A stretch of 64,000 bases of DNA. Source: Litchfieldella anticariensis FP35 = DSM 16096 (GTDB lineage: Bacteria; Pseudomonadota; Gammaproteobacteria; Pseudomonadales; Halomonadaceae). Below are positions 43,365-55,147 of the stretch, piece by piece (position 1 is the stretch's first letter; the number at the start of each line of letters is the position of its first letter). The notes under the pieces were generated by a model. The model worked only from the letters and a program-made list of their open reading frames with translations, was not told the origin of the DNA and made no database searches. Location of the stretch: positions 1,023,676-1,087,675 of the forward strand of contig NZ_KE332388.1 of the NCBI RefSeq assembly GCF_000409775.1. The letters are read 5' to 3'. The translations under genes and the position numbers were made by a program.

Positions 43365-44468
43365 ATGATGTCGAACCCTCAGTTCCAAGTCCAGGCGCAT
43401 CCCCCCGGCGTCTTCGTGGTCGACACCGGGCAGCGAACCGAGCTGCCCGCCCTGTGGCTGCGCGAGCGATGCCAGGAAGCCACGAGCCTCGATGCGGTGA
43501 CCCAGCAGCGCCTGTTCAACCCTCACGATCTCGAGGAGGACCTGCGGCTGATCGCCGCCGAGGCCCTGGGCGAGCAGCGCGCCCGGTTGTCGTTCAGCGA
43601 CGGGCATACCGGAGTCTACGACTTGACGCGCCTGGCCGCCGAGTTCGATCCCGACGACTGCCTGCCCAGGCCGCTCCCCTGGGATGCCAACATCGACCGC
43701 GAGGCCTTCACCTTCGACTGGGAGCAGATGTCGGATCGTGGCTGTTTCCGGGACTCCCTCGAGGCCTATCTGCGCTACGGCGTGATCATCCTCGAGAAGG
43801 TACCGACGGATGGCGGCACCCTGGTCGAGGTCGGCGAGACCTATGGGCATGTGCGCTCGACCAACTTCGGCCAGTACTTCGAGGTCTTCTCCCGCCCCAA
43901 ATCCAACGATCTGGCCTATCGGGCGGTGCCCCTGGCTCCTCATACCGACAATCCCTATCGCAACCCGGTGCCTGGCATCCAACTTCTGCATTGCCTGGTC
44001 AACGAGACGTCCGGCGGACTCTCCACCCTGGTCGACAGTCTCTTCGCCGCCGAGCAACTGCGCACCGAGGATCCCGAAGGCTACTGCCTGCTAGCCACCA
44101 TCCCGGTGCGCTTCCGTTTCGTCGATGATGACGTGGAACTCATCGAGCGTCGCCCCATGATCCACATGGATGCAACGGGTCGCCTGACGGGAGTGCACTA
44201 CAGCCCTCGGCTAGATGCCCTGCCGCTGATGGACGAGGCGACGACCCGCCGTTTCCATCGAGCCCGTCGCCGCCTCGGCGAGCTGTTCTCGCATCCCGAT
44301 CATCGCCTGGCCTTCCCGCTGCGGGCCGGCGAGCTGATGATGTTCGACAACAATCGCGTGCTGCATGGTCGCACGGCCTATGACCCGAACGAGGGCCTGC
44401 GCCACCTTCAGGGCTGCTACATCGACCGTGACGGGCCCACCGGGCGTTACCGCGCCCTGTGCCGCTGA
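43365..44468 (+). CDS. tmpA: TmpA-like 2-trimethylaminoethylphosphonate dioxygenase
   Basis: 367-residue Fe(II)/2-oxoglutarate oxygenase related to gamma-butyrobetaine hydroxylase. Iron ligands HxD and H are seen in LAPHTDNPYR (about 205) and NNRVLHGRTAY near the C-terminus. The N-terminal domain has WLRERCQEATS, where BBOX enzymes normally have a cysteine-rich zinc site, largely lost here. The next gene is an HD-domain oxygenase, the partner that defines the TmpA/TmpB pathway: TmpA hydroxylates the carbon next to phosphorus and TmpB cleaves it to glycine betaine and phosphate. A plain BBOX is the alternative. Confidence 0.75.
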   Translation: MMSNPQFQVQAHPPGVFVVDTGQRTELPALWLRERCQEATSLDAVTQQRLFNPHDLEEDLRLIAAEALGEQRARLSFSDGHTGVYDLTRLAAEFDPDDCLPRPLPWDANIDREAFTFDWEQMSDRGCFRDSLEAYLRYGVIILEKVPTDGGTLVEVGETYGHVRSTNFGQYFEVFSRPKSNDLAYRAVPLAPHTDNPYRNPVPGIQLLHCLVNETSGGLSTLVDSLFAAEQLRTEDPEGYCLLATIPVRFRFVDDDVELIERRPMIHMDATGRLTGVHYSPRLDALPLMDEATTRRFHRARRRLGELFSHPDHRLAFPLRAGELMMFDNNRVLHGRTAYDPNEGLRHLQGCYIDRDGPTGRYRALCR

Positions 44469-44502
44469 GCCCTGAATACCACGTACAAAATGAGGTCCCA
44501 CC

Positions 44503-45105
44503 ATGTCCACCGACGACACCCCGCAAGTGAGCTTCACCCGCATGAAGGATGGCACCCGAGAGGACTATCTGCTGCTCGGACGGCTCGAGGAGGCCTACAT
44601 TGAGGGATTGCCCGAGCGTATCCTCGCCGCCCTGCGGGGGCTGGAAAACACCCTGAGCGGGTATCGAGTCTCGCGTCTCGAGCATGTGCTGCAGTCTGCT
44701 AGCCGCGCCGAGGACGGTGGCGAGGACGAGGAGATGATCGTCGCGGCCCTGGTCCACGACCTCGGCGACGACCTGGCGCCGCATAACCACTCCCAGTACG
44801 CCGCCTCGATCATCCGCCCCTATGTCAGTGCCCGAGTGACCTGGGTGATCGAGCACCACGGCCTCTTCCAGAACTACTATTACATCCACCACTTCGGCGG
44901 GGATCCGCTGGAGCGCGAGCGCTATCGGGATCACCCTTGGTATCAGGACTGCGTGGACTTCTGCGAGCGCTGGGATCAGGCGTCCTTCGACCCTGACTAT
45001 CCCACCCGGCCCCTCGAGCATTTCGTGCCGATGGTCCGGCGCATCTTCTCCCGTCCGCCCTTCGATCCCGCGATCATCGGCGAAACACCCGATGATCGGG
45101 CTTGA
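44503..45105 (+). CDS. tmpB: TmpB-like HD-domain mixed-valent diiron oxygenase
   Basis: 200-residue HD-domain protein of the PhnZ/TmpB type. Metal ligands are a histidine in YRVSRLEHVLQSA (about 60), the HD pair in AALVHDLGDDLAPHNH (about 85), and later histidines in VIEHHGLFQNYYYIHHFGG. An N-terminal tyrosine/glutamate segment (DYLLLGRLEEAY) is in the place used by PhnZ-type enzymes for the iron site. It lies 34 bp after tmpA. The predicted reaction is oxidative C-P cleavage to glycine betaine and phosphate, giving an osmolyte and phosphorus. Confidence 0.78.
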   Translation: MSTDDTPQVSFTRMKDGTREDYLLLGRLEEAYIEGLPERILAALRGLENTLSGYRVSRLEHVLQSASRAEDGGEDEEMIVAALVHDLGDDLAPHNHSQYAASIIRPYVSARVTWVIEHHGLFQNYYYIHHFGGDPLERERYRDHPWYQDCVDFCERWDQASFDPDYPTRPLEHFVPMVRRIFSRPPFDPAIIGETPDDRA

Positions 45106-45132
45106 TCGAGCCGGGCCAGCCTGTAGCCAAGT

Positions 45133-47555
<2,423 letters not shown>

Positions 47556-47570
47556 TTACCTCTTCAAACT

Positions 47571-47598
47571 TACAGCTTATAGCTTTCCGCTTACAGCT
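47571..47598. repeat. Inverted heptamer array at the zipA stop codon
   Basis: Read on the minus strand this is AGCTGTA, AGCGGAA, AGCTATA, AGCTGTA in exact 7-bp phase. It begins inside the zipA stop codon TAG (47597-47599). It is the mirror of the array at 47465-47492. Confidence 0.8.
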
Positions 47599-49216
47599 AA
47601 TTCGCTTGGTAGCGATGCAGCCGGTGGCGCCGTTCGAATTCCTGGACGCGCTGACGGGCGAATTCCACCGTCTGAGCCGTCATCACGCTGCGGTTCTCAT
47701 CCTTCAGCTCGCCACCCAGATGACGCACCACTACCATCGCTGTCTCGACCATGGCCTCGAAAGCCGCGGCGGTATCGCTAGCACCGGGTAGCGGCATCAG
47801 CAGGGTGATACCCGGCGTGGTGAAGTCGTCCATGGTCTCGAGCGGGAAGGTTCCCGGCTTAAGGACATTGACCATTGAGAACTGCAATTCGCTGAGCAGA
47901 TCTTCGGTCTCGAAGCGATGGAAGATGCCCATTTCGCTACTGTAACGCAGGCCACAGGCCATCATCAGGTCGAGCAGTGCCGCCCCGGAGAAGCCCTCTT
48001 CGTCGCGAGACATCACGCTGATGACGATGACTTCCTCGGCATGGCTCAGGGTGTCTCGCGCATGCTCGGCGCTGACGTCATGGCGTAGTACCCTCTCGAC
48101 CACTGGATGTGGTGTGACCACACCTTCCTGTAGCACGTCTTCCTCCCCGGCTTCGACTGCTTCGGTGGGGATCTCTTCACGATATTCCCGATCCGTCGCA
48201 ACGGAGTCAGTCGCCGGCCGGCGAGGTGGCGTGAACAGGGGATCGTCGTAATCGTCCTCGACCATGGAACGCTCTTTCTCGCGTTGGAGCTTTTCCGCTT
48301 CGCGCGCTTCGCGTTCCGCCTTTTCCTGCTGCCGACGGCTGGCTTCGCGTGCCTTGCGCTCGGCCTTTTCCTGTTCGCGCTTGAGCTTATCCTTCTTGCG
48401 TTGTGCCTTGCGTTCGGCAAGGTTCTTCTGCAATGAGGCACCGAACCGTTGCATGGAGGCCCCCATTTTGACTGATCCGGACTTCAGCGAGTCGGTCATT
48501 CCATCCAGGTCAACAAGACGATAACGCTCGGCATCGTGGTAGTCGTCATGATCCTCAGGATCGGCCGACAGACCTGCGACTTCCGCATTCGCTTCTCGTT
48601 GCGTCGGCTCGTCATCGGTCAATGCCGACAACGTGGGCTCGCTACGTTCAGTATGCCGTGACTCACCAGCTTCAGGGGCCGATTCACTCGATTCGGCTTT
48701 GGATACCGGCTCGGCACTCGCAGCCGCCGGCCGCTCGTCGTGCGCTTCTTCGGCCGGAGGCATCGTGGAAGTCGAGCGACGCGCATCGCTTTCGGCGTGG
48801 CTCGCCTTTACTCGGCTCTTGCCCGAAGCGGTGGCGGGAGATGGCTGCGACTGGGAATGACCCGGAGACGCAACATCGTCCGATGCCTCTTCTTGTCCTT
48901 GATGGCGCCAACTGGCCAATACTTTGGACGGCCCGGGATGCTCCTGCCGCTGCAACTTGGGTTTGGACTCGACCTTTTGATAGGACGCGGGTTTGACGAC
49001 ACGCGCCCCTCCATTGGGTAATTCCCAGTTGATTTCGGCTTCACGAGCTGCCTGCTCGGGATCCGCCACTTCCCCCTTACTGGAGCTGGTCGTATCGTTA
49101 TCGACCTGGTCCAGCCGGGGCACTCGACGCTGACGTTGTAGGCGACGAACACCATCGATCACGATGATGGTCACCAGAGCCAGCCCCAGGATGATCAGCC
49201 ACTCTCTTAGTTCCAT
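47597..49216 (-). CDS. zipA: Cell division protein ZipA
   Basis: 539-residue ZipA. A single N-terminal helix (REWLIILGLALVTIIVIDGV, about 4-24) anchors it to the inner membrane. A long low-complexity region rich in Pro/Glu/Arg (about 60-370), with charged coiled-coil stretches (about 265-320), precedes the C-terminal FtsZ-binding domain (about 385-539: VISVMSRDEEGFSGAALLDL and TPGITLLMPLPGASDTAAAF). It tethers FtsZ to the membrane at division. The linker is longer than in E. coli ZipA (328 residues total). The array at 47571-47598 begins in its stop codon. Confidence 0.93.
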   Translation of the reverse strand: MELREWLIILGLALVTIIVIDGVRRLQRQRRVPRLDQVDNDTTSSSKGEVADPEQAAREAEINWELPNGGARVVKPASYQKVESKPKLQRQEHPGPSKVLASWRHQGQEEASDDVASPGHSQSQPSPATASGKSRVKASHAESDARRSTSTMPPAEEAHDERPAAASAEPVSKAESSESAPEAGESRHTERSEPTLSALTDDEPTQREANAEVAGLSADPEDHDDYHDAERYRLVDLDGMTDSLKSGSVKMGASMQRFGASLQKNLAERKAQRKKDKLKREQEKAERKAREASRRQQEKAEREAREAEKLQREKERSMVEDDYDDPLFTPPRRPATDSVATDREYREEIPTEAVEAGEEDVLQEGVVTPHPVVERVLRHDVSAEHARDTLSHAEEVIVISVMSRDEEGFSGAALLDLMMACGLRYSSEMGIFHRFETEDLLSELQFSMVNVLKPGTFPLETMDDFTTPGITLLMPLPGASDTAAAFEAMVETAMVVVRHLGGELKDENRSVMTAQTVEFARQRVQEFERRHRLHRYQAN

Positions 49217-49414
49217 GGGTCGTCTTGCCTGTTTGCTAAGGCGCCATGCCTGAATAAGTCGTTCGACACCAGCATAGCGCGATTACCAAAAAAAGGGCCA
49301 CTTTTTTTGAATGTCAAGTTTTCACTTGGCCCTAGCGCAACCACCCTTCTATTGTCCCTGATCTGCATTGGTATCCTTCCTTGGTAACCCCTTTAATGAT
49401 TTCGTGCAAGTCGT

Positions 49415-52400
49415 TCAGGCCTCCGCGAGCACTGCCGCTTCTTCGATCCCCACCGACACGAGGCGTGAAACTCCCGGTTCCTGCATGGTCACCCCCATCA
49501 AACGTTCCGCTGCCTCCATGGCAATCTTGTTGTGGGTGATATAGATGAATTGCACCGTTTCCGACATTTCTTTCACCAATTTAGCGTAACGACCCACATT
49601 GGCATCATCGAGCGGAGCATCGACTTCATCGAGCATACAGAACGGTGCCGGATTGAGTTGGAAGATCGCGAATACTAGTGACAACGCGGTAAGGGCTTTT
49701 TCTCCCCCCGAGAGCAAATGAATGGTGCTGTTCTTCTTGCCAGGGGGACGCGCCATGATTGCCACCCCCGTTTCCAGCAAATCCTCGCCGGTCAGTGTCA
49801 ACCATGCGGTTCCCCCTCCGAAAACCTTGGGGAAAAGTGCCTGCAGGCCGGCATCGACCTGATCGAAGGTCTGCTTGAAACGGGTGCGTGTTTCCTGATC
49901 GATCTTGCGGATTGCGCGGTCGAGAGTCTCCAACGCTTCACTCAACTCGGCGTGTTGGGCCTCCAGATAGTCACGCCGTTCGGCCTGCTGGTCGTACTCT
50001 TCGATGGCCGCGAGGTTGATCGCCCCGAGGCGCCGAACCTTGTCGGCAAGCCCTTCGAGGCGATTCTGCCAGGCTGATTCCGTGGCGTTGGGATCGAGGC
50101 TCTCAGCCAATTGGTTGGCATCATGGCCCAGCTCATCGAGCTGTTGCTGATGGACATCGGCCTTGAGCGCCAAGGCTTGGACCTGCATTCGTCCCTCCTG
50201 CAGGCGCTCGCGAATCGCCTCCAGGTTGCGTTCGTGGCCCTGGCGTGCCAGTTCCTCATTGCGCAACTGCTCGGCGAGCCCGGCTGCCTGGTCACGACAG
50301 GCATTCAGCGCTTGCTCCTCCTGGGCACGCCGATGCAACAGTTCGTCGAGCCGTTCGCGCTCCTCTTCCTCGGGTTCGCGAAGCATCTCGCGCTGTTCCT
50401 CTAGCTCGGCGCACTTCTCTTCGAGCCGTTCGCGCGACTGCTCGACACGCCCTTGCTGTTGCGCCAACCCTTCACGTTCAGTCGTCAGCCGCTGGTGCTC
50501 CAGTGCCAGACGCTGTGCCTGATCGGCCAGCGGTCGCTGACGACTGCGCAGACTGACGAGACGTTCCTGGGCGCTGTGCCGCTCGCGCTCCAAGGTTTCG
50601 CGCTGGATACTACTGTCTTCAAGGGTAGCCATTGCGGCTTGCCAGCGATCGCGCGCGACTTCCAGTTCCAGGGCCCGCTCCTCGTGTTGCGCCTCGAGAC
50701 GTTCGAGTTCTTCATCGAGTTCTCGAGCACGAGTATCGAGATGCTCCAGGCGCGTGGCCAGATTGGCTTCCTGTAAGGCGAGTTGCTGACGCTGTTGATC
50801 CTGATCGCGTTCCTCGCGGCGACATTGCTCGAGCGCTGCTTCGAGCTCCTGACCGCGGGCCTTGGCAGCTTCCAGACGCTCGTCGTGCTGGACCAGCTGC
50901 GTTTCGATACGATCCAGTTCCAGCGCCACTTCGTCACGCCGTCGCCGGCTGGCAAGCAGGCTGTCGGCTGCCTCGGCCGCGCCACGACGGCGCGCCCAAC
51001 CACGCCCCAGCCACAGGCCATCGGGCGTGATCACACTCTCGCCTGGGGCCAGCTCAGCTTGCATGCTCCAAGCATCGCTCTGGGAGTCGACACAGCGGAT
51101 ACCGGCAAGTAGTGCGGCGGCGCCTCCGGCCCCCTTGACCCGCGCTGCAAGGGAGTCGTGCCGGGGCTCCGGCAAGGTGATATCACTCTCGACCAGAGGC
51201 AGCTCGCCGGCCACCAGTACTGCCAATACACCATGTGAGGTATCGAGTGCGGTGATTCGTGCGTTGAGCCAGGGCGATAACACCCAGGAAACGACATCCT
51301 CCCAACCCGTTTCGACCACCAACCGCTCCCCCAACCGTGGCGCCGCTTGCAGATCATGGTCAGCCAGGTGCGCTTCCAAGGCTTCATCGCTGTCGGCCAA
51401 TCCTGCTTGAATCAAGGCGTCCAGCGAAGCCAGTTCGCCCTGTAGCGAGCTACGCGCTTGACGATCTTCTTCACGTGCTTGCTCGAGGGCAGTCTGCTGC
51501 TCTTGAACGGATTGGCGCTGCTCCTGCAACGATTCACGGCGAGCCTCGAGTGTCTCTCGAGCCAATTCGGCTTCGGCCAACCGCTCGGCAAGTTCGCCAC
51601 GTTGCTCACGAAGCTCGCTGACATCCGGCAACTCTTGCCTCTGCTGGCGGCGGCGCTCGATGTCTTCACTGAGCGATTCCAGAGCCTGCTCAAAACCCTT
51701 TACTTGATCCTGAGCGCGTTCAGCTTCGTGGTTCGCCTGCCGTAACGCGTCGTTGAAGGCGGCCCAATGTTCGGCACTGTCGGCGTCAGCCGCCTCGGCT
51801 TCCTCAAGCGCCTCCTCGAGTTGAGCCAGGCTCTCATCGACCTCTTCGCGTTCCGGCCCCAAGGTCTCGAGGCGATCGTCGAGGGCTTGCAGACGCTCGC
51901 TGTCCGCTTCACCAAGCTGATCCAGTTCGGCCAGTTCGCGCCGCGCGCTTTCCAGATCTCTTGCCAGTTGCGCTTCACGCGCCTTGACATGCTCCAGGCT
52001 CTGCTCGAGGCGCGCAATCTCGGCAGTAGTGTCGTAGAAACGCCGCTGATGCCCGTCGAGCTGTTCGGCCAGCCGGTCATGTTCGATGCGGGCTTCTTCG
52101 AGGCGTGTCTCGCACTGTCGCTGACCGAGGATCTCACGCTCGACCTGAGTTTCCAGTTCACGCACCCGACTTTCCTGTTCGTCCTGTTGGGCACGCAGGC
52201 CACGGCCACGCAACAGCGCCAGTTCGCCCTTGAGCCGGTATTCCTCCTGCTTGAGAGCCTGATAGCGCTTGGCCGCCTCGGCCTGGCGTTTGAGCCGTTC
52301 GAGTTGCTTGTCCAGCTCTTCGCGAATGTCGTCGAGACGCTCGAGGTTCTCTTGGGTGCGGCGCATGCGATTCTCGGTTTCGCGGCGCCGCTCCTTGTAC

Positions 52401-52915
52401 TTGGAGATCCCGGCAGCCTCTTCGAGAGTGGAGCGCAATTCCTCGGGACGCGCCTCGATCAGCCGCGAAATCATGCCCTGGCCGATGAGGGCATAGGAAC
52501 GCGGTCCCAAACCGGTGCCGAGGAACAGATCGGCAATATCGCGACGCCGGCACTTCTGGCCGTTGAAGAAATACGTCGACTGGCTGTCGCGGGTGACCTG
52601 GCGCTTGACGGCGATCTCGGCATATTGAGCGTAGGGACCGCCCATGCTGCCGTCGCGGTTGTCGAACAACAGCTCGATCGACGCCTGCCCCACCGGCTTG
52701 CGCCCGGTAGAGCCATTGAAGATGACGTCGGTCATCGATTCGCCACGCAAGGTCTTGGCCGAGGATTCACCCATCACCCAGCGTACGGCATCGATGACGT
52801 TGGATTTGCCGCAGCCATTGGGCCCGACGATAGCGGTCATGTTGCCATCGAAGGGAACCGTCACCGGGTCGACGAAGGACTTGAAGCCGGCCAGCTTGAT
52901 TGACTTGAGACGCAC
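49415..52915 (-). CDS. smc: Chromosome segregation protein SMC
   Basis: 1166-residue SMC ATPase. Walker A is AIVGPNGCGKSNVIDAVRWV (about 30-50), followed by a coiled coil, the hinge (about 510-640, LNARITALDTSHGVLAVLV), a second coiled coil, signature LLSGGEKALTALSLVFAIF and Walker B FCMLDEVDAPLDD. It compacts and resolves chromosomes with ScpAB. It begins with GTG two bases after the ccmI stop, so it is probably co-transcribed with the cytochrome c maturation operon. zipA follows after a 198-bp gap. Confidence 0.95.
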   Translation of the reverse strand: MRLKSIKLAGFKSFVDPVTVPFDGNMTAIVGPNGCGKSNVIDAVRWVMGESSAKTLRGESMTDVIFNGSTGRKPVGQASIELLFDNRDGSMGGPYAQYAEIAVKRQVTRDSQSTYFFNGQKCRRRDIADLFLGTGLGPRSYALIGQGMISRLIEARPEELRSTLEEAAGISKYKERRRETENRMRRTQENLERLDDIREELDKQLERLKRQAEAAKRYQALKQEEYRLKGELALLRGRGLRAQQDEQESRVRELETQVEREILGQRQCETRLEEARIEHDRLAEQLDGHQRRFYDTTAEIARLEQSLEHVKAREAQLARDLESARRELAELDQLGEADSERLQALDDRLETLGPEREEVDESLAQLEEALEEAEAADADSAEHWAAFNDALRQANHEAERAQDQVKGFEQALESLSEDIERRRQQRQELPDVSELREQRGELAERLAEAELARETLEARRESLQEQRQSVQEQQTALEQAREEDRQARSSLQGELASLDALIQAGLADSDEALEAHLADHDLQAAPRLGERLVVETGWEDVVSWVLSPWLNARITALDTSHGVLAVLVAGELPLVESDITLPEPRHDSLAARVKGAGGAAALLAGIRCVDSQSDAWSMQAELAPGESVITPDGLWLGRGWARRRGAAEAADSLLASRRRRDEVALELDRIETQLVQHDERLEAAKARGQELEAALEQCRREERDQDQQRQQLALQEANLATRLEHLDTRARELDEELERLEAQHEERALELEVARDRWQAAMATLEDSSIQRETLERERHSAQERLVSLRSRQRPLADQAQRLALEHQRLTTEREGLAQQQGRVEQSRERLEEKCAELEEQREMLREPEEEERERLDELLHRRAQEEQALNACRDQAAGLAEQLRNEELARQGHERNLEAIRERLQEGRMQVQALALKADVHQQQLDELGHDANQLAESLDPNATESAWQNRLEGLADKVRRLGAINLAAIEEYDQQAERRDYLEAQHAELSEALETLDRAIRKIDQETRTRFKQTFDQVDAGLQALFPKVFGGGTAWLTLTGEDLLETGVAIMARPPGKKNSTIHLLSGGEKALTALSLVFAIFQLNPAPFCMLDEVDAPLDDANVGRYAKLVKEMSETVQFIYITHNKIAMEAAERLMGVTMQEPGVSRLVSVGIEEAAVLAEA

Positions 52916-52917
52916 GG

Positions 52918-54162
52918 TTATTCCACGACCCGATCGATGACGACATCGACGGGCTCGCCATCGATATCACCCACTGCCACTGCATCACGACCACCGAACA
53001 GGTCACCCGCTTGAGGCGTAGCCTGACCGCTGGCCGACACCCTGACCATCAGGCGCGCCTCATCGACTTGGGAGATCCGTGCCGCAGGGCTCATGGCATG
53101 AGCGTCGCTCAGGGTCACTGTCACCGGCAACTCCGACAGTTTGACCCGGGCCACTGCCAATGGCGGCAATTCACCTTCCATGTCGCGCGCCACCACGAAA
53201 ACGCTGGCATTGTCGTCAAGTTGATCGCGCAACTTAGGATCTAGGCTGACCCGCACCTGAATGCCAGGGCCTTGAGTTTGCGCCGTCTCGAGTTCGTCGG
53301 AGGCGACACCCAGGCGTCGCTGGGCTGCAGCGATTCCTTCGCGCAACGCCTCGGCCGAAGCGGGATCGTCGAAACCAGCGATCGCCTTCCGCCAGTGTTC
53401 GATGGCTTGCTCGTAACGGCCTTCGTCGAAGGCGTGGATACCCAGCATCCCGAGCACGATGGGCTGTCGCGGATCCTTGTCGAGCGTTTCGTCGACCAAC
53501 GCCTGCACCCCATCGGTCATGGTACGGTTGGCCACGAAGAAGCGAGTCTGGGCGAGCTGGGCAAGCAGGGCCGGTTGGCGACCTTCCAGTTCGATCAGCC
53601 GTTCCAGTGCCTCGATCGCCTTGGCTCCCTGACCGCTGTCGCGGTAGAGGGGAAACAGCGACGACCATACGTTGGGGTTGTCCGCTTGACGCGCAGCTTC
53701 CTGCTCCAGACGCTCGATCATCATCGGCAGGGAGCGCTCGGGATTGCTGCGCACCTCCTGCAGAACGTTATACAGTGACAGATCCCCTTCCGCCCCTCGT
53801 TGCTGGTACCACGACACACTGGCGATCACAACGGCGACCGTTACCAACGGTACGGCGAGGCGTCCGGATAGCGGTGCCTTCAGCGGGCGGCGTTGGGTTC
53901 CTGCAGTATCCTCGAGCAGGCTGCGTTCCAGATCCAGCCGATCTTCATCGAAGCGCGCCTGGTCGATCTCTCCCCGTTCGAATGCTGCCTCCAGGGACTC
54001 GAGACGACGGCGAAAAACCGCCACGTTCTGCTCGGCGGTACGATCATTGGCCTCGACATCTTGCTGCGACGCGTGAACTGCCTGGGCACTTCGCAAAGGT
54101 GCGATCAATAACCACAAGGCAGGTAACAAGAGCAGGCCAAAAGCTAGCCAGAGTAACGTCAT
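52918..54162 (-). CDS. ccmI: Cytochrome c biogenesis protein CcmI
   Basis: 414-residue CcmI. Two N-terminal helices (about 1-20 and 95-115) flank a leucine-zipper-like cytosolic segment (RRLESLEAAFERGEIDQARF), followed by a periplasmic TPR domain (about 150-290) that binds apocytochrome, and a C-terminal domain (about 310-414). The ATG at 54162 overlaps ccmH by 4 bp with AGAGG upstream; a longer frame to 54306 is an extension into ccmH. It delivers apocytochrome c to the CcmFH ligase. Confidence 0.9.
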   Translation of the reverse strand: MTLLWLAFGLLLLPALWLLIAPLRSAQAVHASQQDVEANDRTAEQNVAVFRRRLESLEAAFERGEIDQARFDEDRLDLERSLLEDTAGTQRRPLKAPLSGRLAVPLVTVAVVIASVSWYQQRGAEGDLSLYNVLQEVRSNPERSLPMMIERLEQEAARQADNPNVWSSLFPLYRDSGQGAKAIEALERLIELEGRQPALLAQLAQTRFFVANRTMTDGVQALVDETLDKDPRQPIVLGMLGIHAFDEGRYEQAIEHWRKAIAGFDDPASAEALREGIAAAQRRLGVASDELETAQTQGPGIQVRVSLDPKLRDQLDDNASVFVVARDMEGELPPLAVARVKLSELPVTVTLSDAHAMSPAARISQVDEARLMVRVSASGQATPQAGDLFGGRDAVAVGDIDGEPVDVVIDRVVE

Positions 54163-54629
54163 TCGGGCCTCTTGCGTTTGATCAGAGCATCGAGACGGGC
54201 GCGCTCGTCGGGGGATAGTTGGCGGGCCGAGGCGCGACGACGAGTGCGCACGATGAGAACCACCACGATACCTCCGATGACTACCAGCGCACCGGGTAGC
54301 CCCCACAATAGCCAGGTACGCCCCTCCAGGCGCGGATTATAGAGGACGTAATCGCCGAAGCGCTTGACCATGTAGTCGCGAATTTCCATATCCGAGCGAC
54401 CGTCCTGCAACAGCATGTAGACCCTCTCACGCATATCGGCGGCAACGGGAGAGTTGGAGTCACCGATGGCCTGATTCTGGCACTTGGGACAGCGTAGCGA
54501 CTCGTTCAGGTCACTGTAACGCCGCTCGAGCACCGGATCGGCGAATTCTCGTACCTCGACGGCGCCCTGCACCAGGCCAGCGACCAGCAACAACACCAGG
54601 ACAACCAGACCTCGTCGGATCACTGCCAT
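54159..54629 (-). CDS. ccmH: Cytochrome c biogenesis protein CcmH
   Basis: 156-residue CcmH. A signal/anchor helix is at the N-terminus, the thiol motif is LRCPKCQNQAIGDSNSPVAA (cysteines about 43 and 46), and a second helix lies near residues 100-120. It is the short form without the C-terminal TPR part, which is provided by CcmI. It holds apocytochrome cysteines reduced for heme ligation with CcmF. Confidence 0.93.
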   Translation of the reverse strand: MAVIRRGLVVLVLLLVAGLVQGAVEVREFADPVLERRYSDLNESLRCPKCQNQAIGDSNSPVAADMRERVYMLLQDGRSDMEIRDYMVKRFGDYVLYNPRLEGRTWLLWGLPGALVVIGGIVVVLIVRTRRRASARQLSPDERARLDALIKRKRPE

Positions 54630-55147
54630 TTGCGCACCTCCGGCAGAATCGTCTGCACGACGTCCTCAGGCTTGATATACCCCGTATGGTGATAACGTAT
54701 GATTCCGTCACGATCGACCAGGAAGGTCTCCGGGGCGCCGTAGACGCCGAGCTCGAAGCCAAGATCTCCTTCAGGGTCGAAGACGTTGACCTCGAAGGGG
54801 TTGCCGAACTCTTCGAGAAATTCCTGGCCCTTGGCACGTGTGTCCTTGTAGTCGACACCGATCAGCCTCACGCCACGTTCGGCCAGCGACAATAATTGCG
54901 GCATCTCCTGCTTGCAGGTCGGGCACCATTCGCCCCACACGTTGACCAGTGTTACTTCTCCCTTGAGCAGGGATTCGTCGACCAGTACCTCGGAATCTTC
55001 CAGAGTGGAGAGCTGAAACTCGGGAAACTCCCGAGCCAGCAGGGCCGAATCACGCTGGAAGGGATCCAGCGACAAGCCCATGTAGAGAAAGCCGGACAAC
55101 AACAGGAATCCCACCAAGGGCAATAGCAACAACAACCGCCGCTTCAT
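54620..55147 (-). CDS. ccmG: Thiol:disulfide interchange protein CcmG/DsbE
   Basis: 175-residue membrane-anchored thioredoxin. An N-terminal helix (about 5-25) precedes the thioredoxin fold, with the active site in VNVWGEWCPTCKQEMPQLL (CPTC, near residue 78) and the cis-proline in GVYGAPETFLVDRDG. It reduces apocytochrome or CcmH thiols in the periplasm. It overlaps ccmF and ccmH by a few bases. Confidence 0.93.
   Translation of the reverse strand: MKRRLLLLLPLVGFLLLSGFLYMGLSLDPFQRDSALLAREFPEFQLSTLEDSEVLVDESLLKGEVTLVNVWGEWCPTCKQEMPQLLSLAERGVRLIGVDYKDTRAKGQEFLEEFGNPFEVNVFDPEGDLGFELGVYGAPETFLVDRDGIIRYHHTGYIKPEDVVQTILPEVRKWQ

Noticed and set aside
49260-49330. A/T-tract inverted repeat between smc and zipA as a terminator
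   Set aside because: The stem is mainly A-T pairs around a GGCC core, too weak to call with confidence.
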